From Owenweeksia sp965214115 (GTDB lineage Bacteria > Bacteroidota > Bacteroidia > Flavobacteriales > Schleiferiaceae), in contig CBDCAU010000003.1 of assembly GCA_965214115.1 (NCBI GenBank), positions 186,001 through 250,000 of the forward strand: 64,000 nucleotides of DNA, in the 5' to 3' direction. This document shows, piece after piece, positions 48,476-56,575 of this stretch. Position 1 is the first letter of the stretch, and each line of letters opens with the position of its first letter. The notes beneath the pieces were generated by a model. It was not told the origin of the DNA. It saw only the letters and a list, made by a program, of their open reading frames with translations, and did no database searches. The position numbers were made by a program, and so were the translations under genes.

Positions 48476-49540
48476 TTAGTTTTTAAAGAGGGTTTTCGAA
48501 AATTGTTGATTATCCAGATAGAAATGCAGGACGTAAAATCCATCGGGCAAGGCAGAAATGTCAATCAGCTCCAAATCGCCCGTGTTCAACCCGCTTTCCT
48601 GCTGCACCTCCGTGCCCATTTGATTGGTGATGGACAGTTCGTAAGGCGTTTCGACCTGTTGCGAGCCGGTATATTCGATTTCAAATTCGCCGCTGGTGGG
48701 GTTTGGGAATATTGTAAAATTTTCCTCCGGCCCCGAACTTTCCTCATAAAATAGGATAGCTGGATCGTAGTACATTTGATAATCTTGGTACACCTCGGTT
48801 TCCACCTTCACCAGGCACTGCCCTTTGCGGGAGAGGGTCTTGGTTTGGATTTCTTGGAAAGCGGGCATCAGGTAACCTTGCTCACTTAGCGAATAAGCTT
48901 CCAGCGCGTAAAAAGGCTGGTCAAATTCTGCATCCTCGATTTTTGTCGTGCGGATATGATTTACGGGATCAATTGTAATGGACAGCAAGTCGTTCCAAAT
49001 GCGGTAACCATTTTCGGTAGGTTCGGTGAAAAACCCCTGATCCTGCAAATCATCAAATGGCAAATCCTCATAAACGGGAAAAGGCAACATCGGCTGTAGT
49101 CCGTCCGCCGCGATTGCTTGTGTCAGCGTGTCCTCCAAGGCCAAGTAATATTCACTGTGCGGCAAATGGGAAATCAAGGCGCCCAACTCATCATAAGTGG
49201 TCACGGCCTCGCCATCTATTAGGAGGTAGCCGATTTTACGCTCCCAATCTTCCAGCGGCACTTGCTCTAAAACGTCGATACGTTCAGAACGCGTTAAATA
49301 ACCGTCCATCTGCGATTGGTGGTGGCGGCGATCTTTGCGTGGCTCCATCTCCACCCAGTCCCATTCGGTCAGCTCGTCCATTTGGGTAGTGTCGGGGATG
49401 AGGTAGCTCGTACTTTCCTCCACTTGGTAGCGCTCCCAAAAAAGGGCGTTATCCTCGTCTATAAAATTCTGCGCTTGCGCAGGGTCTGAGTGTAGGAGCA
49501 TTGCTGCCAAAACAGCCAAAACCATAATCATCTTTTTCAT
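48476..49540 (-). CDS. T9SS-secreted protein with type A sorting domain
   Basis: A 354-residue protein with a Sec signal peptide (MKKMIMVLAVLAAMLLHSDPAQAQN). A unique central region with no known domain follows; it is acidic, with many EWDWVEMEP-like stretches. The C-terminal sorting domain at about 275-354 is typical: FTIFPNPTSGEFEIEY, then LSITNQMGTEVQQ, ISALPDGFYVLHFYLDNQQFSKTLFKN. The type IX system should export it and attach it to the surface or release it. Its stop is 4 bp upstream of the lipase start, so it belongs to the same operon. Confidence 0.85.
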   Translation of the reverse strand: MKKMIMVLAVLAAMLLHSDPAQAQNFIDEDNALFWERYQVEESTSYLIPDTTQMDELTEWDWVEMEPRKDRRHHQSQMDGYLTRSERIDVLEQVPLEDWERKIGYLLIDGEAVTTYDELGALISHLPHSEYYLALEDTLTQAIAADGLQPMLPFPVYEDLPFDDLQDQGFFTEPTENGYRIWNDLLSITIDPVNHIRTTKIEDAEFDQPFYALEAYSLSEQGYLMPAFQEIQTKTLSRKGQCLVKVETEVYQDYQMYYDPAILFYEESSGPEENFTIFPNPTSGEFEIEYTGSQQVETPYELSITNQMGTEVQQESGLNTGDLELIDISALPDGFYVLHFYLDNQQFSKTLFKN

Positions 49541-49671
49541 TTTCAGGCGTTTTTGTGGTTAAACATTGGCCAAAGGTTCGCCATTCCAAAATCTCCCGCA
49601 AGGCGGTTTTCGCCAGTCGGTTGAAAATTTTTGGCGATATTCGCCTGACGGCTTCACCAAAACTTTGATTT

Positions 49672-50616
49672 ATGGAAACCAAAACCTGCAAGCACCCCTT
49701 ACAGCAAGCGGCCTTAGAACAGCTCCGGCGAGAATTGCCTGACCATCTCAACCTCACCGCTTGGCTGCGCGAAATTTTAGAGATAGACGACAGCAACATC
49801 TACCGGCGGGTGCGCGGCGAAAAGGAACTTTCGCACCACGAAATCCACCAAATCTGCGAAGCGCTGCCCGCCGCGCGGACGCTGTTCCTTCCCAAGAAGG
49901 AGGCTGCGGTTCTCAACGCTCGCCTCGCCACTTTCCACGATTGGAATTCTATGTACGACTATTACAGCTCCTTGCTGAAAACCTTAAGAGGCGCTTTAAA
50001 AAAAGATCATTGCCTACGCTACCTCGGCCGCGATTTGCCGCTGTTTTTCTTCAGCGCCGCGCCCAACCTTTTGCGCTACAAGATGACTGTGTGGGCCAAG
50101 TGCGCTGGGTTTGCCGATTTTCAGAACCCGCCGAAATCTTTGGTGGAACTGGGCTTGGAGATGTTCAGGGTTTACCAAGATTTGAACACCGAGGAAATCT
50201 GGTATTTGTATGGCGTTTACAATCAAATGGAGCAACTGAAACACTGGCGTGAAATGGATTACCTGACCGAAACGGAATTTAGCGTCATCCAAAACGAAAT
50301 CCGAGAAACCTTTGAAAACTACCAAAAACAGGCAGCCGCTGGCCAAAAGGAATCGGGGAAATTCGTGCTGCACACCACCGATTTCTGTATAATGACCAAC
50401 GCGGGTTTTTTGAGGTGCGAGGATTTGCAAGTTTTGATGAACTCGTTCCAAGGCGTACATTTTATGGACACTTGCGACCCAGCGGCCATCGGCGTTTTTC
50501 AAAACCATTGGGAGGCGCAGATGGGAATGTCGCGGCAAGTTTCGCAGAGCAATGAGATGTGGCGGCGTTCTTTCTTTGGGAAGATTGAGGAACGGTTGGA
50601 GGCTTTGGCGGGTTGA
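49672..50616 (+). CDS. HTH-type regulator-like protein, divergent from the T9SS-lipase operon
   Basis: A 314-residue protein whose N-terminus looks like a lambda-repressor-type helix-turn-helix: LNLTAWLREILEIDDSNIYRRVRGEKELSHHEIHQICEALP (about 26-66). The remaining 250 residues are mostly helical, with Tyr/Trp-rich segments and no family I recognise. It lacks a signal peptide. Being divergent from the minus-strand operon at 44.8-49.5 kb, it is a natural candidate for its regulator. It lies just before repeat copy 2. Confidence 0.65.
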   Translation: METKTCKHPLQQAALEQLRRELPDHLNLTAWLREILEIDDSNIYRRVRGEKELSHHEIHQICEALPAARTLFLPKKEAAVLNARLATFHDWNSMYDYYSSLLKTLRGALKKDHCLRYLGRDLPLFFFSAAPNLLRYKMTVWAKCAGFADFQNPPKSLVELGLEMFRVYQDLNTEEIWYLYGVYNQMEQLKHWREMDYLTETEFSVIQNEIRETFENYQKQAAAGQKESGKFVLHTTDFCIMTNAGFLRCEDLQVLMNSFQGVHFMDTCDPAAIGVFQNHWEAQMGMSRQVSQSNEMWRRSFFGKIEERLEALAG

Positions 50617-50992
50617 TTTCTGCGGCGGCGATGGTGCGGATTTGGAATGTGCTTGGGGCGTTGCCCCAAGCTGTGTAATCACACCCTTTCAGGGTGCGCG
50701 GTGGGGAGTGTCGCCCCGCTGGGGCTTCTAAAATCCTATCGTTTTGTTTCGCTATTTCGCCGCCCTTGCAGGCGGCGCTACAATCATTTCGCCCCGCTGG
50801 GGCTTCATTTTTCTCTATGAAAAATTGTGTTCAGCGATTTTGCCGCATTTTATTTACCTCAAAAAATAGCTCCGTAGGAGCGGCATATTTGTAGCGCCGC
50901 CTGTCAGGGCGGCGTTTATAGAGAAGTCCGTCCCCAGTTTTGGGAGCCCCGTAGGGGCGACACTCTGGCAGCGGCTTTCGGGCTTTTTCCAA
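50617..50992. repeat. 340-bp dispersed repeat, copy 2
   Basis: 50652-50992 repeats 44308-44647 in direct orientation with only scattered changes, mostly at the two ends and in palindrome loops. The central stretch of about 150 bp (from AAAATCCTATCGTTTTG to the second CGCCGCC dyad) is almost unchanged. Confidence 0.88.
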
Positions 50993-51207
50993 AGATGGCT
51001 ACGGAGCGGCGGCCCCGCGCGAGGGATAGTAGCGGAAAGCCCGCAGCCCCGTGGCCGAAGGGCACGAGGGCGAGGACTTGGAGCGGATAGCCCGACCCGC
51101 CTTGCCGCGGCGCAGTTGTGGGGTTTTGCGCGTTGGCGGCGCACGGCAAGCGGGACGCGCCCAAATAATAATAGTGAGTAGTGAATAATGAGTAGGTAAT
51201 GAGGTAG
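50993..51207. other. GC-rich intergenic block before radA
   Basis: About 170 bp of very GC-rich sequence (51000-51170), including AGCGGAAAGCCCGC and the related AGCGGATAGCCCGACC about 65 bp later. It is then abruptly AT-rich (AATAATAATAGTGAG...). No gene is convincing. I have an impression of similar AGCGGATAGCCCG blocks in other Bacteroidota genomes but cannot confirm it here. Confidence 0.4.
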
Positions 51208-51232
51208 CACGAGTTACAAACTCGCGCCAGCG
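51208..51232. repeat. dispersed repeat with GAGTT-ACA-AACTC dyad, copy 2
   Basis: Same 25-bp element as at 34617-34640, differing in two loop bases. It lies 40 bp before the radA start. Confidence 0.65.
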
Positions 51233-51271
51233 ACAGCCATTTCCAACCCGCCGATTTAGTTTCTTTGCCCA

Positions 51272-52654
51272 ATGAGCAAAAAACCCAAGACCGTTTATCT
51301 CTGCCAAAACTGTGGGGCGCAACATTCCAAATGGATGGGGCAGTGCCCGCGGTGCGCGGCGTGGAACACCATCGTGGAGGAGGTGGCGGAGAGCCGGCCC
51401 AGCCCGTGGAAATCGGCGGCGGTGAAGGCGGCGACGTCCGCGACCGCAGCGTCGGGACGGCATTCCGCGAAGGCGCTGACGGAAATTTCGGCGGACGACA
51501 GCCAGCGGATTCCGACTTTGGATGCGGAGTTGGACAGAGTGCTGGGCGGCGGGATGGTGGCGGGTTCGGTGACGCTTTTGGGCGGGGAGCCGGGCATCGG
51601 GAAGAGTACGCTGATGCTGCAAACGGCGCTGCAACTTCCTTTGAAATGCCTGTACGTGAGCGGCGAGGAAAGCGAGCGGCAGGTGCAGCTCCGCGCGCAG
51701 CGGATCGGGATAAAAAACGAGGAGTGCTACATTTTGACGGCCACGAACACGCAGGAGATTTTCAAGCAAATCGAACTGACGGAGCCGGAAATCGTGGTGG
51801 TGGATTCGGTGCAGACGCTTCATTCTCAGTTGATTGAAAGCTCGCCGGGGAGTGTGTCGCAAATCCGGCAGTGCGCGGCGGAGCTGATCCAGTTTGCCAA
51901 GGAGACGGAAACGCCCGTGTTTTTGATCGGCCACATCACCAAGGAGGGCCACATCGCGGGGCCGAAGATTTTGGAACATATGGTGGACACGGTGCTGCAG
52001 TTTGAGGGCGACCGCCACCATATTTATAGGTTGCTGCGGGCGCACAAAAACCGTTTTGGCAGTACGGCGGAATTGGGGATTTACGAAATGCTCGGCGAGG
52101 GTTTGCGGCAAGTGGCGAACCCCAGCGAAATTTTGATTTCACGCAAAGACGAAGACCTGAGCGGCAATGCCGTGGCGGCCACGGTGGAGGGCATCCGGCC
52201 GATGTTGATTGAAATTCAGGCGCTGGTGAGCACGGCCGTCTATGGCACGCCGCAGCGCAGCACCACGGGTTTTGACGTGCGACGGCTGAATATGTTGCTG
52301 GCGGTTTTGGAAAAACGCTGCGGCTTCCGCTTGGCGAGCAAGGACGTTTTCCTGAACATCACCGGCGGCATCCGCGTGGACGACCCCGCGATTGACTTGG
52401 CGGTGGTGGCGGCCATTTTGTCGTCGAGCGAGGATATTTCGCTGCCGCTGAAAACGTGCTTTGCAGCGGAGGTGGGACTGAGCGGCGAAATCCGGCCGGT
52501 GGCGCGGGTGGGGCAGCGCATTTCGGAGGCGGAGAAGATGGGATTTGAGGAGATTTATATTTCTGCTCATAATAAGATGGAAAGCGGGAAATACGGCATC
52601 AAGGTGGTGCAGTGCGGGAAAATGGAGGAGGTTTTTGGGCGGTTGTTTGGGTGA
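51272..52654 (+). CDS. radA: DNA repair protein RadA
   Basis: A 460-residue RadA/Sms, a RecA-like branch-migration ATPase. The N-terminal zinc finger is CQNCGAQHSKWMGQCPRC, the Walker A is GGEPGIGKST, and the family-specific KNRFG motif appears in RAHKNRFGSTAELGIYEM. The Lon-like C-terminal domain is at about 300-460 (LNITGGIRVDDPAIDLAVVAAILSS, AEVGLSGEIRPV). In many Bacteroidota it directly follows panC-panD-YbhN-like genes (from memory); here the block 44.3-51.2 kb separates them. Confidence 0.97.
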   Translation: MSKKPKTVYLCQNCGAQHSKWMGQCPRCAAWNTIVEEVAESRPSPWKSAAVKAATSATAASGRHSAKALTEISADDSQRIPTLDAELDRVLGGGMVAGSVTLLGGEPGIGKSTLMLQTALQLPLKCLYVSGEESERQVQLRAQRIGIKNEECYILTATNTQEIFKQIELTEPEIVVVDSVQTLHSQLIESSPGSVSQIRQCAAELIQFAKETETPVFLIGHITKEGHIAGPKILEHMVDTVLQFEGDRHHIYRLLRAHKNRFGSTAELGIYEMLGEGLRQVANPSEILISRKDEDLSGNAVAATVEGIRPMLIEIQALVSTAVYGTPQRSTTGFDVRRLNMLLAVLEKRCGFRLASKDVFLNITGGIRVDDPAIDLAVVAAILSSSEDISLPLKTCFAAEVGLSGEIRPVARVGQRISEAEKMGFEEIYISAHNKMESGKYGIKVVQCGKMEEVFGRLFG

Positions 52655-52659
52655 GGGAT

Positions 52660-52705
52660 GAATAGAACACAGATGACACGGATTGGACGGATTTTCACGG
52701 ATTTT
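52660..52705. repeat. ACGGATT-type short repeat
   Basis: AACACAGATGACACGGATTG and the bases after it contain ACGGATT three times within 35 bp. This kind of sequence is dispersed in many bacterial genomes, particularly Bacteroidota. A shorter relative (AACACGGATCAAAAAAG) lies at 54800. Confidence 0.5.
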
Positions 52706-52746
52706 GATTTGGTTTTCTATTTTGATTTTTATATAATGCGAAAATT

Positions 52747-54774
52747 ATGCGGACACTGCTATTATTTTTTATCGGCTTTCTTTCTTCAAGCGCCTTGCTT
52801 TTGGGCCAGCGCACGGACTTTCAATGGGCGAAACAGTTTGAGGGCTATTCGGGTAGCCATCCCAGAGACGTGGCAGTGGACGGCCAGTCCAATATCATTA
52901 CCGTGGGTTTTTTCTATGATACGGTGGACTTTGACCCGGGGCCGGCCGTGGCCCAACGGGTTTCCCAAGGCCTCCTCGATATTTTTATCGCCAAGCTGGA
53001 CCCTGCCGGAAATTTGCTGTGGGTCAAAACCATCGGTGGGGCAATGGGCGCGGTGGCCAACGCGGTGGGGACGGACTCTTCGGGGAATATTTATGTAACA
53101 GGTTCTTATCAAGATTCCGTCAATTTTGGCAGCGCGGCCAACCCGCATATTTTGCCGAATGCCAGCAAAACGGAGTCGCAGATTTTCATCGCCAAATTTT
53201 CCCCCAGTGGCAGTCTGGTTTGGGCGCACAGCTTTGGCGGAGTCAAATCCGATTTTGGCGAAGACATTTTCGTGGCCGAAGAGGGTACGTTTCACATCAC
53301 TGGCGGATTTCAAAATACGGTGGATTTTGATCCCAACGCTGGGGTAGTCAATATTATTGCAGGTTCGTCTAATATTCGCGAATCGTTTGTGGCCAAATTT
53401 GACAAGGATGGAAACCTGAGTTGGGCAAAAGCACTCGGCGGAATACTGGAAAGCTATGGAACCGCGATTACCGTCTCGCCCCAATCGGGCCGCATCGGGG
53501 TGGTGGGCCACGCGGGATTAGGCGCTTATATCATCGCGTTGGAATCCAATGGAAACCAAGAATGGCGGGCGAATTTCTCCGCCGACCTCTTTTGGGGAGC
53601 TGGCGACGTTGCCATTGACCTTTCGGATAACTTTTACGCCACGGGCTCTTTCGATGCCCAAACGGATTTTGACCCTTCTGGGCAGCTTTATTATTTATAT
53701 CCAAATAGTGATGATGCTTTCCTTTTGAAACTCGACTCTACCGGAAATTTCGTGTGGGCGCATAACGTGGGTGGTTCGGGCAGGGACATTGGCTCTTCAC
53801 TGGCCACGGACGATTGCAACCATATTTACTTGGCGGGCACGTTTCAGGATACCGTGGATTTTGACCCGCACCCCGGCAAAACTGCGTTCGTGGATCAAGG
53901 TTGGGGCAGCAATGCCATCTTGAAATTCGATTCCAACGGCACGTTCCGCACCGTCAACCTTTTCAAAAATGCTGTGACAACAAACTTTGGCGGCCCCACC
54001 ATCGCGCTCACTGATGCCAATGAAATCGTGACGGTTGGCTCCTATTTCGGCACGGCGGATTTCGACCCCGATTCTTCCGCCACTTTTTTGATGACGTCCA
54101 AGGATACCACGTATCAATTTTTTCAAGCGGGGGACGTCTTCATCCAAAAAATGGCGCAGTGCATCGCCACGCCTGACACGCAAGTTGTGGCCTGCAATGA
54201 TTTTTTCATCGCTGGGCAAACCTTTCTGCAAAGTGGGAACTACACCATCAAGCAATTAGATGACAAAGGTTGCGATACAATTACGCATTTGGACTTGACG
54301 GTGCACCCGCTCGATACCACCGTGTTCAAGCTGGGGCGGCTGCTGACTTCCAATGCCAGCAATGCCGCTTCGTATCAATGGGTAGATTGTTTCAAGGATT
54401 ACAAAATCTTGCCGGGCGATACCCAGCAGGTGTTCAGCGCGCCTTACAATGGCAATTTTGCCGTGATCGTGGACAATGGGTTTTGCTCGGACACCTCGCA
54501 ATGCGTTACCGTAACGGCCATTTCGCAAGACGAATTTTGGGCTTCGCAAATCGAAGTTTTCCCTAACCCCGCCCGCGACCGCTTGCAGGTTTCTTTCCCC
54601 GCATCGCTTTCTGGGATGACCTTGAAAATTAGAGATGTGGCGGGCGGTACGCTATTGGAAATGCGCTTAAATAAATCCACGGTCGTCCCCATTGGCCATT
54701 TGGCCACGGGCGTTTATCTTTTGGAATTGCAGCGCAAGGGGGAAATTTTCCGGCAGAAAATCGTGAAAAAATAA
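52747..54774 (+). CDS. T9SS-secreted SBBP-repeat protein
   Basis: A 675-residue exported protein. Signal peptide at 1-20, then a beta-propeller of SBBP repeats at about 20-470. The motif VDFDPGPA recurs as VDFDPNAG, DFDPSGQ, VDFDPHPG and DFDPDSS at roughly 45-50 or 90-100 residue spacing, each after a GSYQD- or GFFYDT-like strand. Then a Cys-bearing region (CNDFFIAGQTFLQSGNYTI) and a type A sorting domain at about 600-675 (IEVFPNPARDRLQVSF, GVYLLELQRKGEIFRQKIVKK). The Asp-rich repeats suggest calcium binding and adhesion or substrate binding at the surface. Confidence 0.88.
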   Translation: MRTLLLFFIGFLSSSALLLGQRTDFQWAKQFEGYSGSHPRDVAVDGQSNIITVGFFYDTVDFDPGPAVAQRVSQGLLDIFIAKLDPAGNLLWVKTIGGAMGAVANAVGTDSSGNIYVTGSYQDSVNFGSAANPHILPNASKTESQIFIAKFSPSGSLVWAHSFGGVKSDFGEDIFVAEEGTFHITGGFQNTVDFDPNAGVVNIIAGSSNIRESFVAKFDKDGNLSWAKALGGILESYGTAITVSPQSGRIGVVGHAGLGAYIIALESNGNQEWRANFSADLFWGAGDVAIDLSDNFYATGSFDAQTDFDPSGQLYYLYPNSDDAFLLKLDSTGNFVWAHNVGGSGRDIGSSLATDDCNHIYLAGTFQDTVDFDPHPGKTAFVDQGWGSNAILKFDSNGTFRTVNLFKNAVTTNFGGPTIALTDANEIVTVGSYFGTADFDPDSSATFLMTSKDTTYQFFQAGDVFIQKMAQCIATPDTQVVACNDFFIAGQTFLQSGNYTIKQLDDKGCDTITHLDLTVHPLDTTVFKLGRLLTSNASNAASYQWVDCFKDYKILPGDTQQVFSAPYNGNFAVIVDNGFCSDTSQCVTVTAISQDEFWASQIEVFPNPARDRLQVSFPASLSGMTLKIRDVAGGTLLEMRLNKSTVVPIGHLATGVYLLELQRKGEIFRQKIVKK

Positions 54775-54809
54775 AGAAAAAAGGGGTTGAAAATCCTAAA
54801 TAACACGGA

Positions 54810-55424
54810 TCAAAAAAGCCCGTGCAATTCTCCATCTACGTTGGAAATAATCTTTCCCAAATCCTCCGGTTCATTGGCGAATTTATTGTCATCCACGTTG
54901 ATAATCATTAAGTTACCTTTATCATAAGATGAAATCCACGCTTCATAGCGCTCGTTCAAGCGGCTCAAATAATCGATGCTGATGGCGCTTTCATAATCGC
55001 GGCCACGCTTTTGGATTTGCTCCACCAAAGTAGAAATGCTGGCGCGCAGATAAATGAGCAAATCCGGCGGTTGGATGAAACTTTCCATCAATTGGAACAG
55101 CGCCTGATAATTGTCGAAATCCCGCGTGGGCATCAGTCCCATCGCGTGCAGGTTGGGCGCAAAAATGTGCGCGTCCTCATAAATCGTGCGGTCTTGGATT
55201 ACGTCTTTTCCGCCTTCGCGAATTTCCTTGACACCCTTAAAACGCTCCTTCAAAAAGAAAATCTGCAAGTTGAACGACCACCGTTGCATCTCGCGGTAAA
55301 AATCGTCCAAATACGGGTTTTCGTCCACCGTTTCAAATTCGGGTTGCCATTTGTAATGTTTGGCCAAAAGCCCCGTCAGCGTGGTTTTGCCCGAGCCGAT
55401 GTTGCCGGAAATCGCGATGTGCAT
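54810..55424 (-). CDS. deoxynucleoside kinase
   Basis: A 204-residue kinase of the deoxyadenosine/deoxyguanosine kinase group, which salvages deoxynucleosides. P-loop AISGNIGSGKTT at 4-15, then QDRTIYEDAHIFA (the DR[ST] motif with substrate-binding Asp-Arg), PPDLLIYLRASISTLVEQIQKRGRDYES (lid with R-x-R) and NLMIINVDDNKFA. The start at 55424 (MHIAISG) matches the family; the 7 extra residues up to 55445 are not typical. Convergent with the T9SS SBBP gene. Confidence 0.92.
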   Translation of the reverse strand: MHIAISGNIGSGKTTLTGLLAKHYKWQPEFETVDENPYLDDFYREMQRWSFNLQIFFLKERFKGVKEIREGGKDVIQDRTIYEDAHIFAPNLHAMGLMPTRDFDNYQALFQLMESFIQPPDLLIYLRASISTLVEQIQKRGRDYESAISIDYLSRLNERYEAWISSYDKGNLMIINVDDNKFANEPEDLGKIISNVDGELHGLF

Positions 55425-55489
55425 AAGTCGTCTGTTTTGATTCAATCCCGTGGCAAGGCACGCGGATACGTCGTAAAAGGGGCGCGAAA

Positions 55490-56305
55490 TTAAGGTTTTG
55501 CCGCTGCTTTTTCTTTATAGATTTTCAGTTTTTCACCATCAAAAAGATAGAGCCGCCCGCCCGCCTTGCAAACACTTTTCAGTCCGCTTTCGCTAAAAAT
55601 TTCGGGCAACATTTTTCCCGATTGCAAATTGTAAATCAAAACCCTGCCCTCTTTTATCAAAAAAATCGTGGTTTTTTGTATAAAAAAATCATCCACATTT
55701 TTGATGGGAATTTTTCTTAGAAAAGCCCCCACCGCATCGAACACCAAAATGCCCTCCGTCGGCAGATTCAGATATACTTTGTCGATAGTGCTTTGCAGGC
55801 CGCGCGGTTCGTTTTCGCTGCCGCTCAGTTGGGTAATGTTTAAGCTTTGGTTCGTGATTTTTTGCGTTTCGATGTTGAAGCGGAATAGTTTGTCCTGCGC
55901 TTGGTCGTACAGCCAAACGTTTTGCTGGTCGGTGAACGAAAGAAGTTGGACGTCCAAAAAACCGAAGTCCGTGAGATTGAGCAACTGGCTTTCGTTCAAT
56001 CGGTTGTCAATCACCGCCAGTTGGTTTACATCTTTGAAAAAAACGTAGGGATTCAGCGGGTTCAACACGTCCACGCTTTCGATTTCCCCCAAGAGCGGGT
56101 TGCTGTACGACAAGATTTTTTGGCCTCGTTCATTGAATTTCAAAAGTTCGTTTCCCGAAATGGCGTACAGGTTTTGAAATTGGTCAACGGTGATTTTGTC
56201 GGTTTTTTTTAGTGGGATTTCTTTTTCAAAAGAATAGCCGGATTGGGCGTATATATTTATAGAAAAAATGAACAGAAAAATGGTAGATATTTTAATAAAT
56301 TTCAT
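55490..56305 (-). CDS. exported protein with propeller-like repeats
   Basis: A 271-residue protein with signal peptide MKFIKISTIFLFIFSINIYAQ. The rest alternates short strands in a manner like NHL or WD propellers: KITVDQFQNLYAISGNELLKFNERGQKILSY, VAVIDN-like QLAVIDNRLNESQLL, VWLYDQAQDKLFRFNIETQ and ILVFDAVGAFLRKIPI. This suggests a periplasmic binding scaffold. No family name is recognised. It lies 65 bp upstream of the deoxynucleoside kinase on the same strand and could share its mRNA. Confidence 0.72.
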   Translation of the reverse strand: MKFIKISTIFLFIFSINIYAQSGYSFEKEIPLKKTDKITVDQFQNLYAISGNELLKFNERGQKILSYSNPLLGEIESVDVLNPLNPYVFFKDVNQLAVIDNRLNESQLLNLTDFGFLDVQLLSFTDQQNVWLYDQAQDKLFRFNIETQKITNQSLNITQLSGSENEPRGLQSTIDKVYLNLPTEGILVFDAVGAFLRKIPIKNVDDFFIQKTTIFLIKEGRVLIYNLQSGKMLPEIFSESGLKSVCKAGGRLYLFDGEKLKIYKEKAAAKP

Positions 56306-56329
56306 TATTAATTTTTAATATAAACTGTG

Positions 56330-56524
56330 TCGCCCCTATGGGGCTTTTTGGAATTTCATCGTCCATCGACTACGCCGCCCTTACAGGCGGCGCTACAGAT
56401 ATGACGCTCCTACGGAGCTTTGCGGCAGCAAAACCAAGGCAATATTTTTCTTAAAAAATGAAGCCCCAGCGGGGCGAAATGTTTGTAGCGCCGCCTGTAA
56501 GGGCGGCGAAAAGAGGTGCGACAC
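56330..56524. repeat. cluster of GC-rich palindromes related to the 340-bp repeat
   Basis: The 270-bp gap holds CGCCCCTATGGGGC, CGCCGCCCTTACAGGCGGCG, GCTCCTACGGAGC, GCCCCAGCGGGGC and CGCCGCCTGTAAGGGCGGCG. These are the same dyad families as in the repeats at 44.3 and 50.7 kb but in a different order and with unrelated linkers. They work as separate modules. Confidence 0.78.
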
Positions 56525-56575
56525 TTCACTCCACACAAACTTCAAACCCCAAACCTCAAACCCAAAACAACTTCT

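Noticed and set aside
50999..52111. Minus-strand open frame of 370 codons
   Set aside because: It is antisense to the first half of radA and runs into GC-rich intergenic sequence; no domain.
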